A stretch of DNA of 64,000 bases, taken from the NCBI GenBank assembly GCA_002733205.1, contig NVUW01000014.1:62001-126000 (forward strand), read 5' to 3'. The DNA is from Thalassobium sp. (GTDB lineage: Bacteria > Pseudomonadota > Gammaproteobacteria > Pseudomonadales > Oceanobacteraceae). The translations under genes were made by a program, and so were the position numbers. The notes beneath the pieces were generated by a model. The model had not been told where the DNA came from, made no database searches, and worked only from the letters and a program-made list of their open reading frames with translations. This document shows, piece by piece, positions 14,143 to 23,894 of this stretch. The first letter of the stretch is position 1; each line of letters starts with the position of its first letter.

Positions 14143-14775
14143 TCAGCGACAGAAAGTACGGACTTTCTTCCATGACATACGCGAGCAAAGCACCGGCTTA
14201 ACGCCTATGCGTGCGGCAGTCTGAAATACCGCTTTACGCGTTTCATAGCGCGCACTGTCCAAACGCTCCAGACTCCAGACCTGTTGCTCAGGCGTCAGTT
14301 TCTGCCAGCCAAAAAGCGCCAGCTCTAACAAAGAGCGATCCATTCCGCGCTCATTCGGAGCCAGAGTCATCAGCGTATTCATCCGCTGCTGTATCACTTC
14401 CGCCGGAGCATCCAGCAATATCTCGGCATCAAAAGCACCCAATTGATAGTAAGGCCATAACGGCCGAAGCTGCTGCGCTTTTTGCCAACGCGCTAACGAT
14501 TCCTGCAAATGAATGTCGCGGAAACCGTCAGCGGTAATGATTGCCCGCTGCCGTTCATAGCGGGCAATAGCCACATGCACTTCCGGGTTATTGTGGGAAA
14601 TGGCATCCGCCGCCGACAACCAGACATTATTGCCGGTACTGACCGCCGCCGAAGATCCCAGCGCCAGTAGCACCGATACCAGACCGAAATGCAGCGCCAG
14701 TAAAGCCGGCAGCAACAGCATCGCTGCAACGGCCAGCAGGCGCGGCCTAACCTTAGACGTCCGAGGTGTAGCCAT
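14143..14775 (-). CDS. VpsP-like exopolysaccharide locus protein
   Basis: The protein has 210 residues from ATG 14775. One N-terminal membrane span (about 13-38, LLAVAAMLLLPALLALHFGL) is followed by a periplasmic helical part with WLSAADAISHNNPEV, WQKAQQLRPLWPYYQLGAFD and a region resembling TPR-like helices (LMTLAPNERGMDRSLLELALFGWQKLTPEQQ). Vibrio vps-II loci carry VpsP, a protein of similar topology, directly after the Wzc-like VpsO, and the order here is the same. The start overlaps the end of the kinase gene by 23 bases and has no strong Shine-Dalgarno, so coupling is likely. The assignment is mainly from position and topology. Confidence 0.55.
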   Translation of the reverse strand: MATPRTSKVRPRLLAVAAMLLLPALLALHFGLVSVLLALGSSAAVSTGNNVWLSAADAISHNNPEVHVAIARYERQRAIITADGFRDIHLQESLARWQKAQQLRPLWPYYQLGAFDAEILLDAPAEVIQQRMNTLMTLAPNERGMDRSLLELALFGWQKLTPEQQVWSLERLDSARYETRKAVFQTAARIGVKPVLCSRMSWKKVRTFCR

Positions 14776-16954
14776 AAGTACCAGTGTAGGTATATTGCTC
14801 GCCGTAGCGGGCTTCTTTTTCCACATCCATCTGATTCAGCACCACACCCAGAACGCGGGCATTGGAATCTTCCAGATGATTCAGACCGGCTTTAATCAGC
14901 TTGTCTTTGGTAGCATCGGCTTTCACCACATACACCACGCCATCCACCAGGGTAGACAGGTACAACGCATCACTGACGGCGTGCATCGGTGCCGAATCAA
15001 TAATAATGCGCTGATAACGGCCTTTAAGCGTTTCCAGCAATTCGCGGAAGTTTTTAGACGCCAGCAATTCAAGAGGATTCGGCGGAACCGGCCCCGCAGG
15101 AATCACATCAATACCCAATTCTTCAACGTGCTGAATACAATCGTCCAGCGTCTCCGGGTAAGCCACTGCGGTTGATAAGCCCAGACTGGAAGATGGCAGG
15201 TTCAGTTTTTTGGCAACGGTCGGGCGACGCATGTCAGCATCAATCAACAATACTTTTTCCATCTGCCCGAACGCTTCCGCCAGATTACTGGACGTCGTCG
15301 TTTTACCTTCGCCCGGAACCGATGATGTCAGCAACATAACCTGCACCGGCTGCTCCAGCCCGGCCAGCGTAATACTGGTACGCAGCGTGCGGATAGATTC
15401 CTGAAAACCATGATCCGAGCCTTCAACAAAGGCCCGCACCAAAGCCTGTGCGGCCTGAGGATCGGCATTACGTCCTGCGGCCTTCGCCACCAGAGGCACA
15501 GCGCCCAGCAGAGAAGAACGCAGTTTGCGGTCAACATCTTCAGCATTTTTAACCGTGGCATCCAGGGCATCATGCAGAAAAGCCAAAGCAATACCAAACA
15601 TCACACTGACCACCAGAGCCAGGGCGACCACCAGTTTTTTATTCGGTTTAACCGGCTTTTCAGGCAACACCGCCGGGTCAATCACGCGCGCATTCGCCGT
15701 TTGCAGATCGCCGGTTGCAGTGGTTTCGCTGATGCGGTTAAAGAAGGTTTCATACAGCGCGCGATTCGCCCGCACTTCACGGACATATTCGTTCAGCTTA
15801 AATTCGGTACGGTTTAAATCACGCACCTGGCTTTTGCTGTCATTTAATGCCGCCTGCAACGAAGCTTCTTTGGCGCGGGCAACGTTAAAATCATTTTCGA
15901 TACCGTTGGCAAGACGCTTCATTTGCGTATGAACCGAATCACGCACCGCATCCAGATCAGATTGCGCGGCAATCATCCGCGGATGCGCCGGGCCATAACG
16001 CTTGCTCTGCTCAGACACCTTAAGCTCGGCGGCCGTTTCACTCTCGCGCAGCTTAACCACCAACGGGCTGTTAAGAATGGTTGGCAGGCTGCTCAGGCTT
16101 TCGTAACTTTTATCTTCCAGTGACTGCAGCTGACGATACGTGCCTTCCAGTTCCAGACGCTTACTGCGCGCTTCGACCAGGCGCTGAGTAATCTGATCAA
16201 TTTCTTTTGAGAGCAAGGTATCAACACCCTCAACATCGACCAGATTATTTTCCTCACGATATTGCTGCAGCTTCTTTTCAGACTCGTTGAGCTTATCTTT
16301 TAAGCCACCCAAACGATCACTCAGCCAACCTGCGGCTTGCTGAGTCAGCCCGACTTTCGCTTCCAGCTGACTGCGGATATAAGCGTCAGCCACGGCATTA
16401 GCTGCACGCGGAGCCAGTTCGCGATCTTCGGTCTGTACGGTAATTTTAACCAACTGGGTTTTACGCACCGGGGTAATGGTAATGGCTTCCCAGAAGTTAT
16501 CGGTGGTTTTAGCCAGAATTTCATCCGCTGTGGGTGGCTCTTGCGGCCCCAGAATCATTTCGCGTAACGAAAACGATTTTTTATTGGCCTCGTGATAAGG
16601 GTTGAATTCCGGCGATGCCACCAGATTCAGATCCATCACCACACGACGAGCCAGCTCGCGCGATTTAAGAATTTCGAACTGCGTTAAGAAATATTCAGAC
16701 GATGCACCAGAGAGGCCGTACACTTCTTCAATCGAAAGAATTTTGGCGTCATCCGACTCAATCAACAAGGTAGTGGTTGACTGATAAACCGGCGTCATTG
16801 TCAGCACAACCAACACCGCCAGTAAAGTAACGACGGCACTCAGGGCCACAATTTTTTTCAACTGGCGGCGTACCACATGCCAGTAATGAGTCAGGTCGAT
16901 AACCTCGACCGCGGCTGTGTTATTCATGCCCTGAAACCTGCTTTTCATATCCAT
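14753..16954 (-). CDS. Wzc/VpsO-like polysaccharide co-polymerase and tyrosine autokinase
   Basis: The protein has 733 residues. A Wzz domain with a first membrane span (about 30-55) and a GNVR-type second half with the second span (about 445-465) enclose a long periplasmic coiled coil (about 170-400). The cytoplasmic BY-kinase shows Walker A SSVPGEGKTTTSSN (about 550), Walker A' VLLIDADMRRP, and a C-terminal Tyr cluster (YGEQYTYTGTYGY) for autophosphorylation. It controls chain length and export of an exopolysaccharide together with the outer-membrane Wza protein encoded upstream. The ATG at 16954 is preceded by GGAA; the TTG at 16960 is less likely. No Wzb-type phosphatase gene is nearby. 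Confidence 0.9.
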   Translation of the reverse strand: MDMKSRFQGMNNTAAVEVIDLTHYWHVVRRQLKKIVALSAVVTLLAVLVVLTMTPVYQSTTTLLIESDDAKILSIEEVYGLSGASSEYFLTQFEILKSRELARRVVMDLNLVASPEFNPYHEANKKSFSLREMILGPQEPPTADEILAKTTDNFWEAITITPVRKTQLVKITVQTEDRELAPRAANAVADAYIRSQLEAKVGLTQQAAGWLSDRLGGLKDKLNESEKKLQQYREENNLVDVEGVDTLLSKEIDQITQRLVEARSKRLELEGTYRQLQSLEDKSYESLSSLPTILNSPLVVKLRESETAAELKVSEQSKRYGPAHPRMIAAQSDLDAVRDSVHTQMKRLANGIENDFNVARAKEASLQAALNDSKSQVRDLNRTEFKLNEYVREVRANRALYETFFNRISETTATGDLQTANARVIDPAVLPEKPVKPNKKLVVALALVVSVMFGIALAFLHDALDATVKNAEDVDRKLRSSLLGAVPLVAKAAGRNADPQAAQALVRAFVEGSDHGFQESIRTLRTSITLAGLEQPVQVMLLTSSVPGEGKTTTSSNLAEAFGQMEKVLLIDADMRRPTVAKKLNLPSSSLGLSTAVAYPETLDDCIQHVEELGIDVIPAGPVPPNPLELLASKNFRELLETLKGRYQRIIIDSAPMHAVSDALYLSTLVDGVVYVVKADATKDKLIKAGLNHLEDSNARVLGVVLNQMDVEKEARYGEQYTYTGTYGYTSDV

Positions 16955-16966
16955 GATCAATTTCCA

Positions 16967-17518
16967 TTAAAAGAAGCTTTGTTCAACCGTGATCACATCA
17001 CCGGGCTGAACAACATCAAATAAACGGATCGCTTCTTTTTCTGAGCGGCCTTTCTCTGCACTTTCATTCTGTGCATGAACAGAACCATCATGCATCACAT
17101 AGATACGGCTTTTAGAGGCGCGTTCAGTAAAACCACCGGCAATAGAGATCGCCTTATCGACGGTCAGACCGGGGTGAAATGCGTAACTGCCCGGTTTTTC
17201 AACCTCGCCAGTTACATAAAAAGGCCGGTATTCAACAATAGAAACCGTGACACTCGGATCAATCAGATACGGACCTTTTAAGCCCTCTACCAATTTATTT
17301 TCCAGCGCTTTCGGACTTAAGCCCGCCACCTTGATATCACCCAACAAAGGGTAAGAAATATCGCCGGATAAACCAATACGCACTTCCAGACTCAGGTCCG
17401 GCTCGTCGTAAACACTGATACTGATGACATCGCCGGCACCCAGCTGGTAATAGCTATCGGCAGACCAGGCAGAAAAAGAAAGCACTGCCAGAAACAGCAG
17501 AGTAATACGGCATAACAT
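16967..17518 (-). CDS. Wza/VpsN-like polysaccharide export protein, short form
   Basis: The protein has 183 residues. A signal peptide ending SAWSA is followed by YYQLGAGDVISISVYDEPDLS (Poly_export domain) and VTGEVEKPGSYAFHPGLTVDKAISIAGGFTERA (SLBB domain). It has only one SLBB domain and no lipobox, shorter than E. coli Wza (about 380) and close to VpsN-like short forms. It would form or gate the export channel in the periplasm or outer membrane. The start at 17518 has AGGA 7 bases upstream; an upstream in-frame ATG at 17617 would add an unlikely leader. It lies between the VpsM-like barrel and the Wzc gene. Confidence 0.88.
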   Translation of the reverse strand: MLCRITLLFLAVLSFSAWSADSYYQLGAGDVISISVYDEPDLSLEVRIGLSGDISYPLLGDIKVAGLSPKALENKLVEGLKGPYLIDPSVTVSIVEYRPFYVTGEVEKPGSYAFHPGLTVDKAISIAGGFTERASKSRIYVMHDGSVHAQNESAEKGRSEKEAIRLFDVVQPGDVITVEQSFF

Positions 17519-17626
17519 GAGGAGGTCCTGTAAAGTCTTACGGTACAACTTAAGGCTTATGGCACAACTTACGGCACAACCGCAAACGGCCTGTAATAAC
17601 AGGCCGTTTGCGGACAAGCCGGCAAA

Positions 17627-18823
17627 TCAGATTGCCAGAGCAAAGCCTAAAGAGATGATATCGCGATCGTAATCCAGACCATCAATGTTGGAATCGCGGT
17701 TAGTCATCTTGTAAGACGCTTTTACATCGATGATTTTGGTTGGCGAGAAAATACCCGTCACACCATAACCCAGGATCTCATCGTGACGACCCGCTGCATC
17801 ATCAACATAGGTATCTTTTGCCAGAGATACATCCAGCATCGCCGATACGAATGGAGAGAATGTGTGAGTCCAGCCAAACGCGGTGTAATCGCTGGCGATG
17901 TAGCTACCGGCACCATTCGTTTCGTTGCTGTTTTGTGAGCTCAGCAGAGTCAGCGTTGAGTAAGTGCGTGGAGCATAAACAACAGAAGCTTCCCAGCTCA
18001 GACGAGTGTTGCTGTCTACATCGCTGTCATCGAAGCTACGTGCTGCGCTACCCACTTTAACCGAACCGGTGGTTTTACCGGTTACATCCCAGCTTGCACC
18101 CGCCAGAATTTTCAGCTCGTTACCTTCACGGCCTTTAGCAATAGCAGAATCTTCATCGTAGGCGATGTCGGTGCTGCGAACTTCCAGCAGAGCTTTAGTT
18201 GCAGAGCTTACATTCAGGCTCAGCAATGCGCCGATTTTGGTTTTATCGTGGTTACGATCAGCAGTACCGAACTGCTCGTTGTTCTGATATTCCTTCTTGT
18301 AGTAACCGGCATAGGTATCCAGGTTCAGGAAGGAAGTATCGCTGCCGTAGATGTAGTTGATATCGGCAGAGGTTTCGTCAAACTCGTCCGGATCTTCAAC
18401 GGTCAGGGCTGCGCTGCCTTCAACCGTACCAGCACCACGAGCATCGTGTGCCTGGTTCAGTTTGGCGGCAAAAGCCAGTTCGTGACGGGCGTTCAGTTCA
18501 GAGCGCGCACCCACAGAAAACAACTGATCGGTGTAATCGTCATTGTCGTCTTCGTTGTACTGACCCATCTCAACCTGATACAGAGCGGTTAACTCGGTAG
18601 CACCCAGATCGGCTTTAATGCCCAGACCTGGCTTGAAGCGGGTAACCAGAGAACTGGTGGTATCGGCATCCTGACTGTAGATGTTGTTATCATCAGAAAT
18701 AGTCAGATCAACGGTTGGCAGCAGCGTAACGCCACTACCGGCACGGATTCCTTCCGGCTCAACCGCATAGGCTCCAGAACAAAATGCAGCAGCTGCAACA
18801 ACAGGTAGCTTCCAAGCTTTCAT
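17627..18823 (-). CDS. VpsM-like outer-membrane beta-barrel protein
   Basis: The protein has 398 residues. The signal peptide MKAWKLPVVAAAAFCSGAYA is followed by an acidic barrel rich in alternating strands (FKPGLGIKADLGATELTALYQ, LFSVGARSELNARHELAFAAK, GSVKVGSAARSFDDSDVDSN) ending DRDIISLGFALAI. This fits the putative beta-barrel porin-2 family found next to Wza in vps-like and eps loci. It is probably an alternative secretin for the exopolysaccharide. It starts 139 bases downstream of the VanZ-like gene. Confidence 0.82.
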   Translation of the reverse strand: MKAWKLPVVAAAAFCSGAYAVEPEGIRAGSGVTLLPTVDLTISDDNNIYSQDADTTSSLVTRFKPGLGIKADLGATELTALYQVEMGQYNEDDNDDYTDQLFSVGARSELNARHELAFAAKLNQAHDARGAGTVEGSAALTVEDPDEFDETSADINYIYGSDTSFLNLDTYAGYYKKEYQNNEQFGTADRNHDKTKIGALLSLNVSSATKALLEVRSTDIAYDEDSAIAKGREGNELKILAGASWDVTGKTTGSVKVGSAARSFDDSDVDSNTRLSWEASVVYAPRTYSTLTLLSSQNSNETNGAGSYIASDYTAFGWTHTFSPFVSAMLDVSLAKDTYVDDAAGRHDEILGYGVTGIFSPTKIIDVKASYKMTNRDSNIDGLDYDRDIISLGFALAI

Positions 18824-18961
18824 AAACTTCCCCTAAAGTTTCAAATAAATGGGCAAAGCCCAATTAACATTCAAATTACAAGGCCGGCATTATCGGATAA
18901 CTAAAGCGATTAGACCAGTCAAAAGAATGACAATAATGCTCACTTTGCGCCGACTTCTCAA

Positions 18962-19357
18962 TTAAGTGCCAATTTTTTTACTGACCCATCGATCAGCCAA
19001 AAAAAACCACAGACTGTAAAATGCCGCGCCAGCTAAAACACCGACACCACCCCACACACTGTCCTGCAGATCAAACCGACGCAGCGCTACCAGATACTGA
19101 TGCATTTCATCCAGAATTAACGCCACCATAAGAACCGCAGCCACCAACAGAATACGTGGCAACCATGACAGTTTTATCACACGCTCGGCAGCAAAATTGG
19201 CCAACAGCGACAACACCAGCGCCAGATAAAAATGCATCCATTTATCGCCACCAAACCAGTGCTCAAGTGCAATAATAGAGGGAAGAAATAACCCCGCCGA
19301 TTTACACCCGCTTAAAATCACCAGCAATGTGCCATACAGCAAAAAAACAGGCACCAT
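18962..19357 (-). CDS. VanZ-like membrane protein (VpsQ-like)
   Basis: The protein has 131 residues with four predicted membrane spans. DKWMHFYLALVLSLLANFAAE and ILDEMHQYLVALRRFDLQDSVWGGVG carry the VanZ family pattern (His in the second segment, D-E-x-x-Q and R-x-x-D-x-x-D in the loop). VpsQ of Vibrio is also VanZ-like, but it lies at the other end of the Vibrio operon. It begins 10 bases after the glycosyltransferase stop. The function of VanZ proteins in polysaccharide loci is not established. Confidence 0.75.
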   Translation of the reverse strand: MVPVFLLYGTLLVILSGCKSAGLFLPSIIALEHWFGGDKWMHFYLALVLSLLANFAAERVIKLSWLPRILLVAAVLMVALILDEMHQYLVALRRFDLQDSVWGGVGVLAGAAFYSLWFFLADRWVSKKIGT

Positions 19358-19367
19358 TAATTACAAC

Positions 19368-20771
19368 TCAATGAACGTGATTACCAACAAAACCCTTAAA
19401 CAGCGTAAGGAAAATAATTTTTACATCCATCCATAGCGACCAGTTGCGGATGTAATCCAGATCAAAATCAACACGACCGCTCATTTTATCCAGCGTGTCG
19501 GTTTCACCGCGGAAACCATTGATCTGTGCCCAGCCCGTAATGCCCGGCTTAACTTTATGGCGCAACATATAGTAAGGAATAAGCTTGCGGTACTCCTCAT
19601 TGTGCGCAACCGCATGAGGACGAGGCCCGACAACCGACATACGACCCTGCAACACATTAATAAACTGCGGCAACTCATCCAGCGACGTACGGCGGATAAA
19701 CGCACCAAACGGCGTAATACGGGCATCGCCCTTAGTGGCCTGACGTACCACATTACCGTTATCCATCGCTGTCATACTGCGGAACTTCCACACCAGAATA
19801 CGACGACCATCCAACCCGTAGCGCACCTGCTTAAAAATAACCGGCCCCGGCGAAGACAACTTAACGCCCAGCGCAATCAGCAACATAGGAATGGCAATAA
19901 CCGCCAATACCGAAAATGAAAACACAATATCAAACAGACGCTTCAGCACATCGTTAATGCCGAAAATAGGCGACTCGTACACACTCAGCGTTTGCATAGA
20001 ACCGATCTCAGCCAAACGGGCATGCAGCAAGTTGTAAGTGAAAAAGTCAGGAATCAGATGAACCGAGGCCGTGGTATCACCGCAGCGATCCAGAATATCG
20101 GCAATGCGCTTCTGCGCCTTAAGCGGCAGAGCAATAAAAATAACATCGTACTCACCCTGCTGGGTGCGCGTGATAAGCTCATCAATAGAGCCCTGCAACA
20201 CCGCCTCGGGGTAATCTTCTGCTACCCGGTCGGCATGGCGATCATCAAAAAAACCCTGAAACTGATAACCCAGATTAGGATAACGTTTAATCTGCTCGCG
20301 CATACGCACTGCGCTGTCATTAATACCCACAATGGCCACGCGGCGGCTGTTATAACCGCGCGCACGCAATGCAAACAGCAACTGACGCAACGCCAGACGC
20401 CAGCCGCACAGCAAAATTAATGTACCCAGCATCCAACTGCCCATAACCACGCGCGACACACTCTCACTGACCTTGGCAAAAAACCCCAGCAGCAAAATCG
20501 CAAAACACACCGACACCCACACCGCCGATGTGATGGTAACCATACGAAGCGCAGAAGAAGCCCGCCAAGAACGGTACAGCTCGACCGACTCGGCAATAAG
20601 CAGAAACGAAACCATGCCAATGAGGCCAGGCATTAAATAAAGAGAAGACAACTGAACGCCGTACATCTGCACGGCCAACAACAGAGTCAGCATAACAATG
20701 GCCATATCAACAACCCGATACACCACACTGAAACTGTTTTGATTTGAGCGGATCAATCCTTGATGAGACAT
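19368..20771 (-). CDS. Undecaprenyl-phosphate glucose phosphotransferase (WcaJ/VpsL-like)
   Basis: The protein has 467 residues. Four N-terminal membrane spans are followed by a CoA-binding-3-like domain (RRVAIVGINDSAVRMREQI, about 140-250) and the bacterial sugar transferase domain from about 275: KRLFDIVFSFSVLAVIAIP, KFRSM, and LDELPQFINVLQGRMSVVGPRP near residue 410. It starts exopolysaccharide repeat synthesis by moving a sugar-1-phosphate onto undecaprenyl phosphate. The start at 20771 has GGAG 5 bases upstream. It is the first gene of the operon; the upstream 270 bases must hold the promoter. Confidence 0.92.
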   Translation of the reverse strand: MSHQGLIRSNQNSFSVVYRVVDMAIVMLTLLLAVQMYGVQLSSLYLMPGLIGMVSFLLIAESVELYRSWRASSALRMVTITSAVWVSVCFAILLLGFFAKVSESVSRVVMGSWMLGTLILLCGWRLALRQLLFALRARGYNSRRVAIVGINDSAVRMREQIKRYPNLGYQFQGFFDDRHADRVAEDYPEAVLQGSIDELITRTQQGEYDVIFIALPLKAQKRIADILDRCGDTTASVHLIPDFFTYNLLHARLAEIGSMQTLSVYESPIFGINDVLKRLFDIVFSFSVLAVIAIPMLLIALGVKLSSPGPVIFKQVRYGLDGRRILVWKFRSMTAMDNGNVVRQATKGDARITPFGAFIRRTSLDELPQFINVLQGRMSVVGPRPHAVAHNEEYRKLIPYYMLRHKVKPGITGWAQINGFRGETDTLDKMSGRVDFDLDYIRNWSLWMDVKIIFLTLFKGFVGNHVH

Positions 20772-21807
20772 ATTCACTCCCTGTGCATACTGCGGCTGAT
20801 AACCGACAGCCAATCATTCATTTCGGGCCGCATTATGTCGACTGCGTCACAGAATGTCCATGCCTGCCGGGCAAACAAAGTGGCCAAAATTACGCCCTTG
20901 GTCTACCCGCAGAAAACACGCCAAAACAGAGCGCACAAAGTGAGCAGTTGGCAGCCAAAAACCATACGAAAGGACTAACCAAGCCGCAGCTGCGCAACAG
21001 AAAAAGTATTCAAAACAGGCCAGAAAAAGGGACGATGAACCCGTTCGCTCATCAATCCGTTCACCTCGTCGGTCTCGTCGGCCCTGGGCGCGCCAATCCG
21101 TTCGCCCTGAGCGCGAAGCAGTCGAAGGGTTTAACGAACGTATGAGCCGTGATCCGCTCGCCTCGTCGGTCCTGAGCTAGTCGAAGGAAGCGCGCCCTTC
21201 GACAGGCTCAGGACCAACGGAATAAAGACGAAGGGTCGGCATGCTCAAGAGAACATGCACTTCGACAAGCTCAGTGCGAACGGTATTTATATACTCCGCT
21301 CACTTATCCGTTCGCCCTGAGCGCGAAGCAGTCGAAGGGCAACATTTAAATTCGTTCGCCTCGTCCGTCTCGCCGGCCCTGGGCTTGTCGAAGGGAGCTA
21401 GTCGAAGGAGGCTAATCGAAGAGCCACATTTAAATCCGTTCGCCTCGCAGAAAAAGCTCGTCAATCCGTTCGCCCTGAGCGCGAAGCAGTCGAAGGGTTT
21501 AACGAACGGATAAGCCTTTATCCGTTCGCCTCGTCAGCCTCGTCTGCCCTGAGCTTGTCGAAGGGAGCTAATCGAAGGAGGCTAATCGAAGAGCCACATT
21601 TAAATCCGTTCGCCCTGAGCGCGCCAATCCGTTCGCCTCGTCGGCCCTGAGCTTGTCGAAGGGAGCTTGTCGAAGGGTTTAACGAACGGATAAGCCTTAG
21701 CCCTTATCAAAAAATACAATAAATATTTAAATCAAAATCCCCAAGATTAACTTTCAAAAACCACAGCCACTAATGTTAAAATTCAAAAAAATTCACAAGG
21801 AAGACCT
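20772..21807. other. Intergenic region: EPS promoter area, repeat cluster B, galE leader
   Basis: The first 270 bases (20772-21040) hold the presumed promoter of the minus-strand exopolysaccharide operon; I found no sigma-54 or JUMPstart-type sequence. 21041-21690 is a dense repeat array. 21691-21807 is AT-rich and leads into galE. Several open frames here (for example 20744-21145 and 21241-21513) are repeat-driven and not believed. Confidence 0.6.
21041..21690. repeat. REP-like hairpin repeat cluster B
   Basis: About 15 partial or whole units built from CCGTTCGCC(CT)TG, CCTGAGCGCGAAGCAGTCG and AGGGTTTAACGAACGG. Larger second-order copies are visible, for example AAGGGTTTAACGAACG recurring near 21125, 21493 and 21675, and GGAGCTA(G/A)TCGAAGGAGGCTAA near 21391 and 21565. 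These show local duplication of whole unit groups. Confidence 0.85.
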
Positions 21808-22854
21808 ATGATTCTTGTCACCGGCGGAGCCGGCTATATTGGCTCACATACCTGTGTTGAACTGTTAAATGCAGGGCATGACGTTGTCATTATCGACAAT
21901 TTCTCCAATGCCAACCCCGTTGTACTGGAAAGAATCCACAAAATAAGCGGAAAGACACCAGAGCTGGTAACCGGCGATGTCAGAGACTGCGCCCTGCTCG
22001 ATAAGGTATTCCAACAATATCCAATACAAGCCGTTATTCACTTTGCTGGCTTTAAAGCCGTTGGCGAATCCTGTGAATTCCCTATGCGCTACTACAACAA
22101 CAACCTGTATTCCACCATCGCGCTATGTGAAGCAATGGATCGCGCACAGGTAAAAAACCTGGTATTCAGCTCATCGGCGACCGTTTATGGCGACCCTGAC
22201 GTAGTACCACTAACAGAAGACATGCCAACCAGACCCGAAAACCCTTACGGCAGATCAAAACTGCTGGTTGAGCAAATGCTGAGCGACCTGCCAGAAGCAG
22301 ACCGCATAGCACGCAACAAAAGTGACACCGAAACTAAGCCTTGGTCTGTTGCCTTATTAAGATATTTCAACCCGGTTGGTGCTCACCCATCCGGCTTAAT
22401 AGGGGAAGATCCGAGCGGAATCCCAAACAACCTGATGCCGTTTATTACCCAGGTCGCCGTAGGACGCCGGGAAAAACTGTCGATATTCGGTAACGATTAC
22501 AACACCCCTGACGGAACCGGAGTACGCGACTACATCCATGTTGTCGATTTAGCCAAAGGGCATGTAAAAGCGGTTGAAAAGCTTATTTCATCCGAACTGA
22601 CCGGCGTGCACGCCATTAATCTGGGAACAGGCAAAGGCGTATCGGTACTCGAAATGGTCCATGCATTCAGCCGCTGCAACCAAACAGACATACCCTACGA
22701 AATTGCACCCCGCCGCCCCGGCGATGTGGCATCGTATTATGCCTCAGCCGATAAAGCAGAGCGCTTACTGGGCTGGCAAGCCAGCCTGAACTTAAACGAT
22801 ATGGTTAAGGACAGCTGGCATTGGCAGAAGAATAATCCGGAGGGGTATAGATGA
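21808..22854 (+). CDS. galE: UDP-glucose 4-epimerase
   Basis: The protein has 348 residues. It has the NAD-binding motif VTGGAGYIGSH (4-14), the catalytic YGRSK with Tyr 147 and Lys 151, and SSSATVYGDP before it. The C-terminal GTGKGVSVLEM and PRRPGDVASYYAS are GalE-specific. It interconverts UDP-glucose and UDP-galactose (or the N-acetyl forms) and supplies sugars for the surrounding polysaccharide genes. An AAGGAAG Shine-Dalgarno precedes the ATG. It converges on the AT-rich glycosyltransferase operon with a 5-base gap. Confidence 0.95.
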   Translation: MILVTGGAGYIGSHTCVELLNAGHDVVIIDNFSNANPVVLERIHKISGKTPELVTGDVRDCALLDKVFQQYPIQAVIHFAGFKAVGESCEFPMRYYNNNLYSTIALCEAMDRAQVKNLVFSSSATVYGDPDVVPLTEDMPTRPENPYGRSKLLVEQMLSDLPEADRIARNKSDTETKPWSVALLRYFNPVGAHPSGLIGEDPSGIPNNLMPFITQVAVGRREKLSIFGNDYNTPDGTGVRDYIHVVDLAKGHVKAVEKLISSELTGVHAINLGTGKGVSVLEMVHAFSRCNQTDIPYEIAPRRPGDVASYYASADKAERLLGWQASLNLNDMVKDSWHWQKNNPEGYR

Positions 22855-22859
22855 CTGGC

Positions 22860-23891
22860 TTACGAAAATCGGAAACCTGAATAAAGTTTATCGAGAGCAA
22901 CTGATAAGTTTTCAGATGAATGATAAGCTCGTATAGTTGATGAGTTGTGTCTATATTTTTTGATGGAATCCTTATCATTATTGAAATATTTTCGAATTCC
23001 ATCGGCTGCTTCAGCTACAGTATTCTCCACTAATAAAGATTCTGCAGTAAAAGGGCCAATGCGTCTTAACATTGTCGGTATTTCATAGTGCGCGGCCTCC
23101 AGCACTGATATAGGAAATCCATCCCAGGCAGCACTGTGAAAATAAAGATCGGCAGAAGAGAGCACATCTACCACTTCTTTACGGGATAACCAGCCTGTTA
23201 CTTTAACTCCAGCACGTTGAAGAACCTCAACCTTGTCAGCATCCCCTCCTCCAACCCAAAGGAAACTTACATCCGAGCCTACGAGAGAAGCAACTTGAGA
23301 AAAAAAATCATATCCTTTCTGTTCACAAATCCTACCAACCATTACTACTAACTTTTCTTCCCTTTTATCTTTAGTATTAACTACAGGCATCGAGCCACAA
23401 ACATTAATAAGCTCAAAAGTGTCTTCTACCTTTTTAAACTTTTGAGACAATAACTGCTCGTCACGACCACAGCCCGCAATAACAGCGCAACGCTTTGCCA
23501 GCAAACGCTCAACAGAATAATAAAGACGAAGTTTTAATGGATGATCATTTCGGAGAAATGCAAATGCATGCGGAGTATATACTATCTTTTTAGTATCAAC
23601 GAAAGGGAGCAACCGAACAAAAAAACCAGCATAAGTACTATGCACGTGTATCACATCAGGATTTAATCCCTTAATATAATAATGCAGTTTCAATATTGCT
23701 TTGATATTTCTTTCGACTAAAACTACCTCATCAAAAAGACCATCCCCTTCTTCTCCGGTCGCATCACCATCACGGACCGTCGCGAACAAAAAATGGTGAT
23801 ATTGAGTTGAGTGCGAAACATATGTATTTATTGCGGAGGTTACACCTCCACCAAAAGATTCTGTAATGTGTAAAACCTTTAAATCAACCAC
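22860..23891 (-). CDS. Glycosyltransferase family 4 protein
   Basis: The protein has 343 residues. The N-terminal Rossmann half starts LKVLHITESFGGGVTSAIN (acceptor binding) and has DVIHVHSTYAG. The C-terminal half has LVVMVGRICEQKGYDFF and FLWVGGGD, then SSADLYFHSAAWDGFPISVLEA, the GT-B E-x7-E region. It adds a sugar from a nucleotide donor to a lipid-linked polysaccharide. The GTG start has AGGTGA just upstream. It is the last gene of an AT-rich four-gene operon, 3 bases after the GT2 gene. Confidence 0.88.
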   Translation of the reverse strand: MVDLKVLHITESFGGGVTSAINTYVSHSTQYHHFLFATVRDGDATGEEGDGLFDEVVLVERNIKAILKLHYYIKGLNPDVIHVHSTYAGFFVRLLPFVDTKKIVYTPHAFAFLRNDHPLKLRLYYSVERLLAKRCAVIAGCGRDEQLLSQKFKKVEDTFELINVCGSMPVVNTKDKREEKLVVMVGRICEQKGYDFFSQVASLVGSDVSFLWVGGGDADKVEVLQRAGVKVTGWLSRKEVVDVLSSADLYFHSAAWDGFPISVLEAAHYEIPTMLRRIGPFTAESLLVENTVAEAADGIRKYFNNDKDSIKKYRHNSSTIRAYHSSENLSVALDKLYSGFRFS

Positions 23892-23894
23892 AAA

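Noticed and set aside
20772..20960. Sigma-54 promoter for the exopolysaccharide operon
   Set aside because: A TGGC..TTGC-like match exists, but the GG-GC spacing is off by one base.
20744..21513. Open frames inside repeat cluster B
   Set aside because: They arise from the repeat sequence in different frames, with no start signals.
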